Assembly: GCA_023268635.1 (NCBI GenBank)
Contig: JALQUB010000022.1
Location: 1 to 64,000 of the forward strand
From: Pseudomonadales bacterium
GTDB lineage: Bacteria > Pseudomonadota > Gammaproteobacteria > Pseudomonadales > Pseudohongiellaceae
Length of the DNA stretch: 64,000 nucleotides
Reading direction: 5' to 3'
In this document: piece after piece, positions 7,584 through 18,428 of the stretch
Position numbering within the stretch: position 1 is the first letter of the stretch
Layout of the letters: each line of letters begins with the position of its first letter
The notes under the pieces: model-generated
What the model was told of the DNA's origin: nothing
The model's database searches: none
What the model saw: only the letters and a program-made list of their open reading frames with translations
Position numbers and translations under genes: made by a program

Positions 7584-9311
7584 TCAGGTCCTCTCCGTCT
7601 TGCTCAAAATCATATCTTTCATCGCTCCGCCCTTTATCGCCATCGGATAGACGTGCTCCTCTGGATCGACTCGAACATCGACGAACACGAGCTTGTCTTT
7701 CAGGGCAAATGCTTCCTCTAGCTTCGCGTCGAGATCACTCAGATTTTCGATACGGATACCCACATGACCATACGCTTCTGCGAGCTTCACAAAATCGGGT
7801 AATGATTCAGCATAAGTACTATGAGAATAACGCCCGCCGTATTGCATATCCTGCCACTGCCTAACCATGCCTAAAGACTGATTATTGAGACAGATAATTT
7901 TTATCGGCAGGTTATATTGCATACAGGTCGCGAATTCTTGCAAATTCATCTGGAAGCTTCCTTCACCTGTAACACAAACCGACACCGCATCACGATAGGC
8001 GAGTTGAACACCCATCGCAGCAGGGAGACCGAAGCCCATGGTGCCGAGCCCCCCTGAATTAATCCAGCGACGCGGCTTATCAAAGCCATAATACTGGGCA
8101 GCAAACATCTGATGCTGTCCTACGTCGGACGAAACGTACGCATCGCCCTGGGTGATTCTATGCAGAGCCTGTACCACTTGCTGCGGCTTAATCCTGCCAT
8201 CTTCATGCGGCGTCACGCCCAATGAATCTTTCTCGCGCCATTTCTCAATTTGCTGCCACCAGGTCGTTAACGCTTCGCTATCAACTTCCTGATCAGATTG
8301 CTCGAGACATTCCAACATTTCTTCTAGAACAGCAGTAACTGACCCCACGATGGGAACATCGGCCGCGACCGTCTTGGATATCGACGCAGGATCGATATCG
8401 ACATGAAGAATCGTCGCCTCTGGGCAGAACTTACTCGTATCAGAATTGGTTACACGATCATCGAACCGGACACCAATGCCGAGCAGCACATCGCAATAGT
8501 GCATCGCCATGTTCGCTTCATAAGTCCCGTGCATACCCAGCATCCCTAAAAACTGCTTATCAGATGCCGGATATGCGCCTAAGCCCATTAATGTATTTGT
8601 AATGGGGCTTCCCAGCTTCTGGGTTAACTTCGTGAGCAATTCCGCCCCTTCACCCTGAATGACACCGCCGCCCGCATAGATCATCGGACGCTTAGCACCT
8701 AATAGTGCATCGACTGCCTTCTTGATCTGACCACTATGCCCTTTACCTGGCACGGTGTAAGAACGCATTTTGATATCGGCCGGATATTCGTAGGGAAGCT
8801 TGAGCTTCGGGTCGGTAATATCCTTAGGAATATCGATGACTACTGGGCCAGGACGCCCCGTGGTCGCAATATAAAATGCTTTTTTTACAATCATTGGGAT
8901 GTCAGCCGCATCCTGAACCATGAAGCTGTGCTTCACGACCGGCCGTGAAACGCCGACCATATCAGTTTCTTGGAAACCATCTGTACCAATCAGCCGACTC
9001 TCGACCTGGCCTGAAATGACAACCATTGGAATAGAATCCATATAGGCTGTTGCTATTCCCGTGATAGCGTTCGTGGCACCCGGCCCAGAGGTGACCAGTA
9101 CCACACCCGGCTTGCCTGTCGCCCGCGCATAGCCATCAGCAGCGTGAGTCGCCGCCTGTTCATGCCTCACCAAGATGTGCTCTATCTTGTCTTGCCGAAA
9201 GATCGCATCATAAATGTGCAGCACTGCGCCACCGGGATAGCCGAAAATTAAATCGACACCCTCGTCATGCAATGCACGGATGAGCATATCGCCACCTGAT
9301 AGTTGTTCCAC
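7584..9311 (-). CDS. ilvI: Acetolactate synthase large (catalytic) subunit
   Basis: A thiamine-diphosphate enzyme (575 aa) that condenses two pyruvates, or pyruvate and 2-oxobutyrate, as the first step of branched-chain amino acid synthesis. The catalytic glutamate lies in [20 protein letters not shown] near residue 50. The cofactor metal motif is GEGSFQMN...[11 protein letters not shown] near 435-470; it has GEG where many TPP enzymes have GDG, a variant I also recall from Pseudomonas IlvI. The start is GTG, and the [14 protein letters not shown] beginning aligns with E. coli IlvI. It is followed by ilvH after 1 nt. Confidence 0.95.
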   Translation of the reverse strand: MEQLSGGDMLIRALHDEGVDLIFGYPGGAVLHIYDAIFRQDKIEHILVRHEQAATHAADGYARATGKPGVVLVTSGPGATNAITGIATAYMDSIPMVVISGQVESRLIGTDGFQETDMVGVSRPVVKHSFMVQDAADIPMIVKKAFYIATTGRPGPVVIDIPKDITDPKLKLPYEYPADIKMRSYTVPGKGHSGQIKKAVDALLGAKRPMIYAGGGVIQGEGAELLTKLTQKLGSPITNTLMGLGAYPASDKQFLGMLGMHGTYEANMAMHYCDVLLGIGVRFDDRVTNSDTSKFCPEATILHVDIDPASISKTVAADVPIVGSVTAVLEEMLECLEQSDQEVDSEALTTWWQQIEKWREKDSLGVTPHEDGRIKPQQVVQALHRITQGDAYVSSDVGQHQMFAAQYYGFDKPRRWINSGGLGTMGFGLPAAMGVQLAYRDAVSVCVTGEGSFQMNLQEFATCMQYNLPIKIICLNNQSLGMVRQWQDMQYGGRYSHSTYAESLPDFVKLAEAYGHVGIRIENLSDLDAKLEEAFALKDKLVFVDVRVDPEEHVYPMAIKGGAMKDMILSKTERT

Positions 9312-9623
9312 TTTCTTTGCCTCTTTAATTTATTCGCTTTGCCACCGCAAACCCAATGTATTCCTCTACGCCACAGAACAAATCTGTGCGATAGGCGCAT
9401 AAGCGGTGCAATCAAGATATCGAAGTCAAGTCCGCGAGAGCACCCCAAACGGCGCGTCGTCACTGTACTCGCTCTATAGTCGGCCTCGTACGTGATAACG
9501 TGATAGAGACCTTAGGTGGATGTTTTGAACACCTAGGAGTCGATCGGCAGTTTGGCCGGGTGCGGCAAGCAGATCGGGTCGATGGAGACCAAGTTTCACT
9601 CGGGTCCATGACATATGGCGCGA

Positions 9624-9651
9624 ATTCTGACAGTTCGGTCGCTAATGTCAA
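9624..9651 (-). promoter_or_regulatory. Possible promoter of ilvIH
   Basis: On the minus strand a perfect TTGACA (9,646-9,651) is followed after 16 nt by CAGAAT (9,624-9,629), which matches the -10 consensus at four of six bases. Transcription from here would give a leader of about 300 nt before ilvI, long enough to hold a regulatory structure. No classical attenuator was seen. Confidence 0.3.
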
Positions 9652-9681
9652 GAAAGTCAACGAGATTAAACAGCTGAAACC

Positions 9682-9723
9682 AAAAAGGCTGTGCGCCCCA
9701 TCACTCGGAGCTACACAGCCTTT
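9682..9723 (-). terminator. Rho-independent terminator after clpB
   Basis: On the minus strand AAAGGCTGTG (9,714-9,723) pairs with CACAGCCTTTTT (9,682-9,693) around a 20-nt loop. The 3' arm runs into TTTTTGG. It lies 15 nt past the clpB stop. Confidence 0.8.
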
Positions 9724-9738
9724 GCTCTACACGCTGAC

Positions 9739-12345
9739 TTAGTGCAGGGCTACTGCATCGAAGCGGAGCCCTCCTGCCGGATCCGCTTCTACCCGCACCA
9801 CTGTTCCTGGCGGGAAGCTACCTTTCAACACTTCCTGTGCTAAGGGGTTCTCGATATGGTTCTGGATAGCCCGCTTTAATGGTCTAGCGCCATAAACCGG
9901 GTCATAGCCCACCTGAGCAAGCCTATCTAGCGCCGCGTCAGATATTTCGAGAGCTAATTCGCGATCCCTTAACCGATCATTGAGCAGTTGTATTTGAATG
10001 TCTGCGATCGATCGGATTTGCTCGGCTTGCAGCGGATGGAAGACCACCGTCTCATCGATTCGATTCACGAATTCAGGCGAGAAATGTTTCACCACGACGC
10101 TCAACACCGAATCTCTCACTGAGGCATAACTCTCCTCATCCATCAATTTGCCTTGCTGCATCGCTTCCTGGATACGATCAGAACCTAAGTTTGAGGTCAT
10201 CACAATGACCGTATTACGAAAATCGACTGTTCGACCATGACCATCGGTCAAGCGTCCATCATCCATCACTTGAAGGAGAATATTGAACACATCTGGATGA
10301 GCCTTTTCCACCTCGTCTAACAACAACACCGAATACGGTCTACGTCGAACGGCCTCCGTGAGATAGCCACCCTCTTCGTAACCCACATAGCCGGGAGGCG
10401 CACCTATGAGTCTGGCGACAGAGTGCTGCTCCATGAATTCCGACATATCGATGCGAACCATCGCGTCCTCAGTATCGAACAGGAACTGTGCGAGCGCCTT
10501 ACAGAGCTCTGTTTTACCAACACCCGTTGGTCCCAAGAAAAGGAACGAGCCATTGGGTCGGTTCGGATCCGACAAGCCAGAACGCGACCTGCGAACTGCA
10601 TTTGCTACGGCGGTGACTGCCTCGTTCTGACCGATCACTCGCTCATGCAGCCCCTCTTCCATCTTGAGCAACTTCTCGCGATCCCCTTCAAGCATTTTGC
10701 TCACAGGAATGCCGGTAGACCTAGAGACAACTTCCGCGATTTCCTCATCGGTCACGCGACTACGGAGCAACTGCTTCTCTTGGGACTCGGCAGTCGTGGC
10801 AGAAGCCAGCTTCCCCTCAAGTTCCGGAATTACGCCATACTGTAACTCGGACATTTTTGCCAAGTCACCCGCGCGACGAGCTTGTTCCATATCTGCTCGC
10901 GCCTGTTCCAGTGCGCTCTTAACACCTTGCACACCCTGAACAGAGGATTTCTCTGCCTTCCAAATCTCTTCGAGATCAGAAAATTCTCGTTCGAGAGCCT
11001 CGATATCTTGCGCTAACTTTTCTTTCCTTTTCTGGGTCGCTGGATCATCGTCTTTTTTCAGCGCTTCTCGCTCTATCTTTAGCTGAATTAAACGCCTCTC
11101 AAGCCTATCCATCTCCTCCGGCTTAGAATCGATTTCCATTCGGATCAGACTCGCTGCTTCGTCGATCAGATCGATCGCTTTATCTGGAAGCTGTCTGTCC
11201 GTGATGTAGCGTTGAGAAAGCTTGGTCGCCGCAATGATTGCTCCATCCGAGATGTCTACACCATGATGCACCTCATAACGCTCCTTCAGACCTCGAAGAA
11301 TCGCAATAGTATCTTCTTCGCTCGGCTCATCGACCAAAACTTTTTGAAATCTTCGTTCCAGTGCCGCGTCTTTCTCAATATATTGGCGATACTCATCCAA
11401 AGTGGTCGCACCGACGCAGTGCAATTCGCCTCTCGCTAGCGCGGGCTTAAGCATATTGCCCGCATCCATGGCTCCTTCACCCTTACCGGCACCCACCATC
11501 GTGTGCAGCTCGTCGATGAACAGAATCACGTTTCCTTCAAGCTTGGCAATTTCAGATAACACTGATTTCAAGCGTTCTTCGAACTCGCCTCTAAATTTCG
11601 CGCCGGCGATCAAAGCGCCCATATCGAGCGACAAAATTTTCTTATCTTTTAAGCCCTCTGGGACCTCACCATTGACGATGCGCTGGGCGAGACCTTCGAT
11701 AATCGCTGTCTTTCCGACCCCGGGCTCGCCGATTAAGACAGGATTATTCTTAGTCCTACGCTGCAACACCTGAACGGTGCGTCGAATTTCCGCATCACGT
11801 CCGATGACGGGATCTAATTTGGATTCGATCGCTCTGGCGGTGAGGTCGACACAATATTTTGATAGCGCCTGCCAACTCTCTTCTGCGCTCGCATCATCAA
11901 CGCTCGCCCCACCTCGAAGATTTGAAGCGGCAGTCTCAAGCGCCTGAGCAGAGACTCCAAAACTATTCAGCAACTTACCCAACGGACCAGTATCACGCAT
12001 TGCTGACAGCAGCACTAACTCACTCGACACAAAGCTGTCACCCTTGTTTTGAGCCAGTTTGTCCGCCTGATTTAATAAGCGCGATAACTCAGGAGAGATG
12101 CTCACTTCACCACCGTTATCCGGTACTCGTGGAAGATCATCGACCAACTGAGCAAGCCCTTGCTGCAATTGCATTACGTTGAAGCCTGTCTGGGCGAGAA
12201 GCGGGCGTACCGAACCATCACGCTGCTCCACAAGCGCATGCATCAAGTGCGCAGGCGCGATCATATTGTTCTCTTTACCCAATGCGAGCGACTGCGCATC
12301 AGCGAGCGCCGCTTGCAGCTTACTTGTCAGCTTGTCCATTCGCAT
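9739..12345 (-). CDS. clpB: ClpB disaggregase
   Basis: Hexameric AAA+ chaperone of 868 aa that extracts polypeptides from aggregates together with DnaK. Domains in order: N-terminal Clp domain (1-145); first AAA+ module with Walker A GEPGVGKT near 206 and Walker B LFIDELHT; a long coiled-coil M-domain (about 410-530, e.g. [16 protein letters not shown]), which marks ClpB rather than ClpA or ClpC; second AAA+ module with [14 protein letters not shown] near 604. The start [14 protein letters not shown] aligns with E. coli ClpB. It lies 123 nt downstream of pgeF in the conserved rluD-pgeF-clpB order. I could not find a convincing sigma32 promoter. Confidence 0.97.
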   Translation of the reverse strand: MRMDKLTSKLQAALADAQSLALGKENNMIAPAHLMHALVEQRDGSVRPLLAQTGFNVMQLQQGLAQLVDDLPRVPDNGGEVSISPELSRLLNQADKLAQNKGDSFVSSELVLLSAMRDTGPLGKLLNSFGVSAQALETAASNLRGGASVDDASAEESWQALSKYCVDLTARAIESKLDPVIGRDAEIRRTVQVLQRRTKNNPVLIGEPGVGKTAIIEGLAQRIVNGEVPEGLKDKKILSLDMGALIAGAKFRGEFEERLKSVLSEIAKLEGNVILFIDELHTMVGAGKGEGAMDAGNMLKPALARGELHCVGATTLDEYRQYIEKDAALERRFQKVLVDEPSEEDTIAILRGLKERYEVHHGVDISDGAIIAATKLSQRYITDRQLPDKAIDLIDEAASLIRMEIDSKPEEMDRLERRLIQLKIEREALKKDDDPATQKRKEKLAQDIEALEREFSDLEEIWKAEKSSVQGVQGVKSALEQARADMEQARRAGDLAKMSELQYGVIPELEGKLASATTAESQEKQLLRSRVTDEEIAEVVSRSTGIPVSKMLEGDREKLLKMEEGLHERVIGQNEAVTAVANAVRRSRSGLSDPNRPNGSFLFLGPTGVGKTELCKALAQFLFDTEDAMVRIDMSEFMEQHSVARLIGAPPGYVGYEEGGYLTEAVRRRPYSVLLLDEVEKAHPDVFNILLQVMDDGRLTDGHGRTVDFRNTVIVMTSNLGSDRIQEAMQQGKLMDEESYASVRDSVLSVVVKHFSPEFVNRIDETVVFHPLQAEQIRSIADIQIQLLNDRLRDRELALEISDAALDRLAQVGYDPVYGARPLKRAIQNHIENPLAQEVLKGSFPPGTVVRVEADPAGGLRFDAVALH

Positions 12346-12468
12346 AAAAAACCTCGTTCTACTCCATGCTTGGCTTTAACAGCCAGCTAAATTATCCAAT
12401 ACCGAGTAAATTGGGGCGGACTCGCAAAAAACAAAGGGGGGAATAACAAAAACTGGAAAGCGCTTTGT

Positions 12469-13278
12469 TTACTTGATGTATATCAAGCTCGCCATCCGCC
12501 CGCAGACAGGCTCTCTACGGAACGAATAAAAGCTATTAGGGTCACAATAAGTACAAAGATTTCCGCCCGACAAATCACGCACTCCAGCCATTTTCAAGCG
12601 AGCAGTCGCCAAGGCGACCAAGTCAGCCATAAACCGGTTTTCATGACTGGATGGGACAAAAGCGGCAGCTAGAGACGCTGCGGTTTCTTCATTGTTGGCA
12701 GCATTGAGAAATTGTGTATAAACCTCTTCCCCAACCTCGAAATGGCATGGCCCGATTGCGGGGCCAAACCACACACTCACAGACTCCACCCTCCCTCCGA
12801 ATTCAGCCAAAGTTGCCTCAAGCACGCCAGCCGCTAAGCCACGCCACCCGGCGTGCGCAACGGCAACTCTCATGAGCTCACGACTATAGAAAAAAACTGG
12901 GAGGCAATCTGCTGTTAACACACAACAGGCTTGTCGCGCGCTTGAAGTGACCAACGCATCCGCTTCAGGGAGGGGGGATTGTGCGGAGTAGTCAGACTGG
13001 ACTTCCACGACTTTCGTTCCGTGGACCTGATCTAACCAATGCCAACTCAAATCAGCATCCAGACTCTCCGCCAAACGCATTCGATTGACCAAAACTCGAG
13101 ACTCTTCATCGCCAACGTGCATCGCTAGATTTAGGCCGTGATATGAATCCTGGCCAATATCACCACGACAGCTCACCGCCGCGAAAACTTTACCATCCTT
13201 ATTCCAAGGGGACTCAATGAGCTTCACCGGCCCTTTGTATGCTGCTAACTTCCCGTTCAATTGCTTACCCTCCGTCAT
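12469..13278 (-). CDS. pgeF: YfiH/PgeF family purine nucleoside phosphorylase (laccase-domain protein)
   Basis: A 269-residue copper/zinc-type 'polyphenol oxidase' fold protein. The E. coli relative (YfiH, PgeF) has been linked to removal of wrong amino acids in peptidoglycan, and human and bacterial relatives act as purine nucleoside phosphorylases. The signature residues are visible: WLDQVHGTKV, TADCLPVFF, HAGWRGLAAGV and GPAIGPCHFEVG, which supply the His-Cys-His metal site. The N-terminus is about 20 residues longer than in E. coli. It sits between rluD and clpB as in most Gammaproteobacteria. Confidence 0.92.
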   Translation of the reverse strand: MTEGKQLNGKLAAYKGPVKLIESPWNKDGKVFAAVSCRGDIGQDSYHGLNLAMHVGDEESRVLVNRMRLAESLDADLSWHWLDQVHGTKVVEVQSDYSAQSPLPEADALVTSSARQACCVLTADCLPVFFYSRELMRVAVAHAGWRGLAAGVLEATLAEFGGRVESVSVWFGPAIGPCHFEVGEEVYTQFLNAANNEETAASLAAAFVPSSHENRFMADLVALATARLKMAGVRDLSGGNLCTYCDPNSFYSFRREPVCGRMASLIYIK

Positions 13279-13336
13279 GAACGTTCAGCCTTCCCACGTA
13301 GTAAAAATTCAATGTCTCGAAAGCAATAAGAGCCGC

Positions 13337-14290
13337 CTAAGTGCCGTGGAGATCCGACTCTAAAACCTCGAGAAGATGCTGGAAATCTTCCGGTAGCGGC
13401 GCTTCCCAGGTCATTATTTCATCGCTTACTGGATGACGTAGCGTCAAGCGCCGCGCGTGCAAGGCCTGTCGTTTAAATCCTCGTAAACATTCGGCAAGCA
13501 ATGGTGAGCAGGCAGCAGGCAATTGTAAGCGCCCGGCATAGAGAGGGTCGCCCACTAGCGGAATATTTATATGTGCAAGGTGAGCTCGTATCTGATGGGT
13601 CCTTCCCGTTTCAAGCTGGACATGAATGTGGGTATGCGAACGATAACGCTGTATGACTCGATAATGGGTTACGGCCTCTTGCCCATTTGCCACTACTGCT
13701 CGGCGCTTACGGTTAACCGGATGCCGTCCCAATGGCGCATCGACTGTGCCGCCGCCGGTAAGCACTCCCTGAGTCACTGCTTCATATTCTCTCTTTACCT
13801 CTCGCAGTCGTAATTGCTCGACTAACGCAGCATGCGACTCCAGCGTCTTGGCCACCATCATCAGGCCTGTCGTATCCTTATCCAAACGATGCACGATGCC
13901 CGCTCGGGGCACCTCTTGCAGCGATGGCGCATGGTCCAATAACCCATTCAGCAACGTCCCGTCGTGGTGACCCGCGGCAGGATGCACCACGACATCACTG
14001 GCCTTATTGAGCACCAGGAGATAGTCATCCTCATACACAATGTCCAATGGCATGGGCTGTGCCTCCCACTCCCTCTCTGCCTGCAGCACAACATCCACCT
14101 TAAGCTCATCTCCCGAATAAACCGTGTCTCGAGGTCTGGCGCGGGAGCCATTCACGGTGAGATGGGCGTCTTTTACCCAAGCCTGCAAGCGTGCTCGCGA
14201 GTAATCCGGAAACAATTTAGCTGCGACGAGGTCTAAACGCTGGTTCGCTAATGCTTCAGGCACTAGCGCACTAAGAACTATGTGAGTCAT
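13337..14290 (-). CDS. rluD: 23S rRNA pseudouridine synthase RluD
   Basis: Makes pseudouridines 1911, 1915 and 1917 in helix 69 of 23S rRNA. An S4 RNA-binding domain occupies residues about 15-75 (QRLDLVAAKLFPDYSRARLQ). The catalytic domain contains the active aspartate in HRLDKDTTGLMMVAK near 140. The protein is 317 aa, close to the E. coli length. The ATG start at 14,290 is divergent from bamD, the arrangement known in E. coli and Pseudomonas. RlmH, which methylates one of the bases that RluD makes, is encoded at 57.4 kb. Confidence 0.94.
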   Translation of the reverse strand: MTHIVLSALVPEALANQRLDLVAAKLFPDYSRARLQAWVKDAHLTVNGSRARPRDTVYSGDELKVDVVLQAEREWEAQPMPLDIVYEDDYLLVLNKASDVVVHPAAGHHDGTLLNGLLDHAPSLQEVPRAGIVHRLDKDTTGLMMVAKTLESHAALVEQLRLREVKREYEAVTQGVLTGGGTVDAPLGRHPVNRKRRAVVANGQEAVTHYRVIQRYRSHTHIHVQLETGRTHQIRAHLAHINIPLVGDPLYAGRLQLPAACSPLLAECLRGFKRQALHARRLTLRHPVSDEIMTWEAPLPEDFQHLLEVLESDLHGT

Positions 14291-14428
14291 GAATATTCGG
14301 CTTAAGGTCAGGGTAGGATTCGATTCGCTTCATAATACTCGAAATTCGCATTCTACACAGGCCAAACCTCGCCGGAATACCTAAGCTGTGGTTAAATAGC
14401 GTGCATATTCTAAGACAGAGCAATATCC

Positions 14429-15406
14429 ATGAAATTCAAGCCCATCATTCTTTTTTTCGTCCTAGGTTCATTTTTAACAGGATGCGGCCTTTTCGGTGAT
14501 GACGAAGAACGTGATGAATTCGCAGGACTCACTAACGAGGAGCAATTTTATCGCCGCGCGTTAGACCAATTGAACGGGCAGAATTTTAATGGGGCGATAG
14601 CCACCTATCAGGGCTTGGAATCTCGATTCCCATTCGGTCGCTTTGCAGAGCAGTCGCAAATCGAAATCGTCTATGCGTACTACCGCGCCGGCGACCCGGA
14701 GGCTGCAAGAGCCGCGGCTGATCGCTTTATCCGCCTGCATCCCGAGAGCGAAAACATCGATTACGCCTATTACATGAAAGGCCTGTCGTCCTTTAATGAG
14801 AACACGGGTTTGATCAATCGCTTCCTACCTATTGATCCCACGAAACGCGATCCTGGTCGGACGCGAGAGTCGTTCAGCGACTTCGCTCAACTCATCGCGC
14901 TCTATCCAGATAGCCCATACGCAGCAGATGCCAGAGCGCGCATGATATTTTTACGCAATAATTTAGCAGCCTACGAGATTCACGTAGCCAACTATTACCT
15001 CGAGCGACGAGCCTACATCGCGGCGCTACGCCGAGGTCAATATGTGGTGGAAAATTTCCAAGAGACTCCGGCGGTAGCCGATGGGATTGCCATCATGATC
15101 GAATGCTACCTGCGACTCGGCTTAAACGATTTAGCGGACACCTCCCTCGCCTTATTGCGCGACAATTACCCCGAGCATCGTTCTCTCGAAGATGGCGAAT
15201 TCACTGTCAGAACAGAGATCACTAATCCATCACTACTCTATACAGTGAGTTTTGGCCTACTTGGTGATAATAGAATCGAGCCGCCGCTAGCGCCAACGAA
15301 GCGCCCATTCAGCTCGGGAAGTCAGCAAATAATTGACCAGCAGGGACAAAGCGGAGAAGAGGAAGATCGATCTTGGCTAAGCATTCTCACACTCGGGATA
15401 CTTTAA
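14429..15406 (+). CDS. bamD: Outer-membrane assembly lipoprotein BamD
   Basis: Essential TPR lipoprotein of the BAM complex that inserts beta-barrel proteins. Signal peptide II is clear: [19 protein letters not shown] with lipobox LTGC (Cys19). Tetratricopeptide-like helical repeats follow ([19 protein letters not shown]..., [20 protein letters not shown]...). At 325 aa it is longer than E. coli BamD (245) because of a C-terminal tail of about 75 residues with a Gly/Gln/Ser-rich stretch; longer forms are known in Pseudomonas-type bacteria. A hairpin, TGAGGC-ttt-GCCTCA, just after the stop spans the end of nadE but lacks a T-run. Confidence 0.92.
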   Translation: MKFKPIILFFVLGSFLTGCGLFGDDEERDEFAGLTNEEQFYRRALDQLNGQNFNGAIATYQGLESRFPFGRFAEQSQIEIVYAYYRAGDPEAARAAADRFIRLHPESENIDYAYYMKGLSSFNENTGLINRFLPIDPTKRDPGRTRESFSDFAQLIALYPDSPYAADARARMIFLRNNLAAYEIHVANYYLERRAYIAALRRGQYVVENFQETPAVADGIAIMIECYLRLGLNDLADTSLALLRDNYPEHRSLEDGEFTVRTEITNPSLLYTVSFGLLGDNRIEPPLAPTKRPFSSGSQQIIDQQGQSGEEEDRSWLSILTLGIL

Positions 15407-15423
15407 CGCCCTGAGGCTTTGCC

Positions 15424-17082
15424 TCATTCACCTATGGGCCAACCATTAGTGATCGGGTAGCGACGATCCCTGCCAAACCCTCTTCGGGTCAGTCGCACAC
15501 CGATTGGGCTTTGTCGGCGCTTGTATTCATTAAGATCGACTAATCGAAGCACCCGGTGTACCACTTCCTTATCAAAGCCTTCGGAAATAATCGCCTCAGC
15601 ACTCGCATCGCACTCGATATAAAGCGCCAAAATTCGATCTAGTTCATCATATGGCGGGAGATTGTCTTGATCGACTTGCCCTGGCGCGAGCTCCGCAGAA
15701 GGTGCTCGATCGATGACGACTGAGGGAATCGCCTCGGCTATACCTCGCCCATCGCGGCAACAGAGTTCATTCCGATAGCGTGCTAATTCATACACCAAGG
15801 TCTTCGATACATCCTTTAAGACGTCGAACCCTCCAGCCATATCGCCATAGAGGGTCGAATACCCCACTGCAATTTCACTCTTGTTACCCGTAGTCAGCAC
15901 CAAATAGCCTTTTTTGTTCGACACAGCCATCAACAAAACACCACGGCAGCGAGCCTGTAAATTTTGCTCAGTCACGTCTTCTTCATAACCCTCAAATTCG
16001 CCAGCGAGAGAATCAGAAAATTGTTCAAAAACAGGTTTGATCGATATGGCACGATACGAGACCCCGAGTGCAGCAGCTTGCTCTGCCGCCGCATCTTGGC
16101 TTAATTGCGAGGTGTATTCGAAAGGCATCATAATCGCATGCACCGCATCGGCACCCAGCGCATCCACTGCAACCGCGAGCGTTAATGCCGAATCGATCCC
16201 GCCTGATAGGCCTAGGACAACACCCTTGAAATGATTCTTGAGCACATAATCACGAACCCCCATCACGAGTGCGGAATACGCTTGAGCAAGATCATCTTGC
16301 ATCTCACTCAACGCGCCTACGACAGGTGTTGCCAATCCAGTCGCCGGCCGATCAAAAATTATTGAATAGATGCCTTCTTCGAATTGCGGTGCTTGCACGA
16401 GAATTTCTCCCCGCGCATCGACGGCGAACGATCCGCCGTCAAAGACAAGTTCATCCTGACCACCGACTAAGTTGCAATAGACTATAGGCGTTGAGATCGA
16501 CTGCGCACGCTTAGCAAGCAAATCTCTTCGTTCGGCCATTTTCCCTCGGTGAAAAGGAGAGGCATTAATATTAATAAGTACATCCAACTCGCCTTCAACA
16601 AACTGCGATATCGGCCCCTCTTCCCAAATATCTTCGCAAACCGTAAAACCAAGCCGAACACCATCAATGACTATCGAACTCTTTTCAGTTCCCATCGAAA
16701 AATAGCGACGCTCATCGAATACCTGGTAATTAGGCAAACATTGCTTTCGATAATTCGCAATCACTTCAGCCTGATAGACAACCGCGAGTGAATTAAATAA
16801 CTTGCCTTCGGCTGTCTCGGGATATCCGAAGACCAAAGCCGCCGGCAAATTCGCCGCACACAAGCGAGCAATGGCAGAGTCGAGGCGACGCGCGAGACTA
16901 GGGCGCAATAAGAGATCTTCAGGGGGATATCCAGTCAGTGCTAGCTCTGGAAAAACAACAACATCCGCACCCTCTTCTGCAATAGCTTTTTGCGCGGCAT
17001 CGAGCATCCTCGACACGTTTTTATCAATCGCGCCAACGAGTAAATTGAGTTGCGCCATGACGACGGTGAACGAGGTAGACAT
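15424..17082 (-). CDS. nadE: Glutamine-dependent NAD+ synthetase
   Basis: Last step of NAD+ synthesis: amidation of deamido-NAD with ammonia from glutamine. Two-domain form of 552 aa. The N-terminal nitrilase-type glutaminase has its Glu in VVFPELALTGYPPEDLL near 45, a Lys in NYRKQCLPNYQVFDE near 113 and a Cys in FTVCEDIWEEG near 150. The C-terminal ATP-pyrophosphatase domain has the P-loop LGLSGGIDSALTLA near 290. The stop is 17 nt from the bamD stop on the other strand. The partner nadD lies at 58.3 kb. Confidence 0.95.
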   Translation of the reverse strand: MSTSFTVVMAQLNLLVGAIDKNVSRMLDAAQKAIAEEGADVVVFPELALTGYPPEDLLLRPSLARRLDSAIARLCAANLPAALVFGYPETAEGKLFNSLAVVYQAEVIANYRKQCLPNYQVFDERRYFSMGTEKSSIVIDGVRLGFTVCEDIWEEGPISQFVEGELDVLININASPFHRGKMAERRDLLAKRAQSISTPIVYCNLVGGQDELVFDGGSFAVDARGEILVQAPQFEEGIYSIIFDRPATGLATPVVGALSEMQDDLAQAYSALVMGVRDYVLKNHFKGVVLGLSGGIDSALTLAVAVDALGADAVHAIMMPFEYTSQLSQDAAAEQAAALGVSYRAISIKPVFEQFSDSLAGEFEGYEEDVTEQNLQARCRGVLLMAVSNKKGYLVLTTGNKSEIAVGYSTLYGDMAGGFDVLKDVSKTLVYELARYRNELCCRDGRGIAEAIPSVVIDRAPSAELAPGQVDQDNLPPYDELDRILALYIECDASAEAIISEGFDKEVVHRVLRLVDLNEYKRRQSPIGVRLTRRGFGRDRRYPITNGWPIGE

Positions 17083-17189
17083 TTCCTAATCCCTGCATTA
17101 AAACGTTGTACTTATCGTACAAATAATCATCCCGCTTAAAGACGCGTAGACGCGTAATTGTATCGAATTATACCCCTGAAGATAGCGTG

Positions 17190-18326
17190 CTATCGCTGTG
17201 CCGAGAAAGTATAGGGCGCCGGATCCACATTGGGCTCCAATCCGAGCACTAATGCAGAGATAAGTCGTGCTGAGGCCGGTGCGAGCACCAAGCCATTCCT
17301 AAATTGGCCCGCACACACATAGATAGATTCCGAATCACCTACTGCACCAATATAGGGGATTCCCACCGGCGCCGCAGGACGCAGACCCGCCCACTGCCCT
17401 ATAGGCTGTAACGATTCCAGCTCCGGCAGCATGGTTATTGCAGATTCCTGCAGCGATATCCCTGCGGCGGTTGTGATAGTCTTATCAAATCCAACACGTT
17501 CCAGTGTGCTGCCCACGAGTATATGTCCATCTCGTCGAGGTATAAGATATCGCCCGTCATTTAGTACTATGTTTTGTAACAAGCCGGGGGCAGCTTTGTA
17601 TAACAACATCTCACCTTTCACAGGTTCAATAGCAAGCTCCACACCATTCCGGCTTAGAATTTCCGTGCTCCATGCGCCCGCGCAAAGCACCACATTTGCA
17701 GCGGCAAAGCTTAAGGAGTCTACGCGATTCGACTGCAACTGCGACCCACCATGGACTTCGATGCTAGTTGCTGAGTTAGCAATTATCTCATCAACAGCGC
17801 AATGTTCTATTAACTCGAATTTCGATTCTCTTAATAGACATGCTTTTAACGCTTGCAACAGTCGTGGATTTCTCACCGAGGCTACGCCAGGCATCCACAA
17901 CCCTTCAGGCTCACTGATTCGCAGGTGTGGAAACGACTCCTTGAGATCCATCGCGTTTAACACTTCAATCTGACGCCCGTGCCTGGCACTCCACTCAATC
18001 GCTTGTTGGCGCTCCTCGCTCGCCAGCACCAACAAGCCATGCGCATCGAGCTCCGGATCAATGCCTGTCTCGGCAAGTAGCTCGTCGACAAGACTAGGGT
18101 AAAAATCTTGAGCCCATGTGGACAATGCCGTAATGGCGTCGGGATACCGCCAAGGATAGAGCGGGGAAATGATGCCACCTCCAGCCCAGGACGCCTCACG
18201 ACCGCACTCACCTCGCTCGAGCAACCTCACGCTCGCACCGGCTTTAAGCAACTCTCTCGCGGTCAGCATGCCATTGATCCCACCGCCAATGACTAGCACA
18301 TCGGTGTTTTTCGATATTTTTCGCAT
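17190..18326 (-). CDS. thiO: ThiO-type FAD-dependent glycine oxidase
   Basis: A DAO-family flavoprotein; ThiO oxidises glycine to the imine used for the thiazole ring of thiamine. The FAD-binding motif is VLVIGGGINGMLTARELL at the N-terminus, followed by REASWAGGGIISPLYPWRYP, which is typical of ThiO. C-terminal residues GLRPAAPVGIPYIG and GQFRNGLVLAPAS also fit. I use the ATG at 18,326, which puts the Rossmann motif 10 residues in; a TTG at 18,410 would add a 28-residue tail without homology. The position beside fimT and the pilin genes is as in Pseudomonas. No other thiamine gene is nearby, so the exact substrate is inferred. Confidence 0.85.
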   Translation of the reverse strand: MRKISKNTDVLVIGGGINGMLTARELLKAGASVRLLERGECGREASWAGGGIISPLYPWRYPDAITALSTWAQDFYPSLVDELLAETGIDPELDAHGLLVLASEERQQAIEWSARHGRQIEVLNAMDLKESFPHLRISEPEGLWMPGVASVRNPRLLQALKACLLRESKFELIEHCAVDEIIANSATSIEVHGGSQLQSNRVDSLSFAAANVVLCAGAWSTEILSRNGVELAIEPVKGEMLLYKAAPGLLQNIVLNDGRYLIPRRDGHILVGSTLERVGFDKTITTAAGISLQESAITMLPELESLQPIGQWAGLRPAAPVGIPYIGAVGDSESIYVCAGQFRNGLVLAPASARLISALVLGLEPNVDPAPYTFSAQR

Positions 18327-18428
18327 GCGACTACTACGCTCACTATCATTTGATTCGAAGGGATGCCACACCCAAGGTAATTCGTTATTTCGCGAGATTA
18401 ATGAACCCAATTATAGGCAGCTTAGCCC

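Larger units (their letters stand above)
9312..9738. other. ilvI leader and clpB 3' region
   Basis: A 427-nt stretch without a credible gene. Its right edge holds the clpB terminator. The remainder is the upstream region of ilvIH, with a candidate promoter, two tandem copies of ACGTGATA (9,490-9,505), a stem-loop CCTTAGGTG...CACCTAGG (9,510-9,537) and a small hairpin CACAGA-acaaa-TCTGTG (9,372-9,388). Short open frames on both strands here show no recognisable protein. Confidence 0.6.

Noticed and set aside
9487-9617. Leu-containing small frame upstream of ilvI as an attenuation leader peptide
   Set aside because: The leucines are scattered, there are few Ile or Val codons, and no terminator/antiterminator pair precedes ilvI.
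9460-9742. Open frames of 66 to 80 codons on both strands between ilvI and clpB
   Set aside because: No homology-like pattern, biased composition, and one runs through the clpB terminator.
12346-12468. Possible sigma32 heat-shock promoter of clpB (CCCCAATTT on the minus strand)
   Set aside because: No CTTGAA-like -35 lies at the right distance and the -10 has an extra base.
15412-15426. Hairpin TGAGGC-ttt-GCCTCA between bamD and nadE as a terminator
   Set aside because: No T-run follows on either strand and it includes the nadE stop codon; listed only as a hairpin in the bamD entry.
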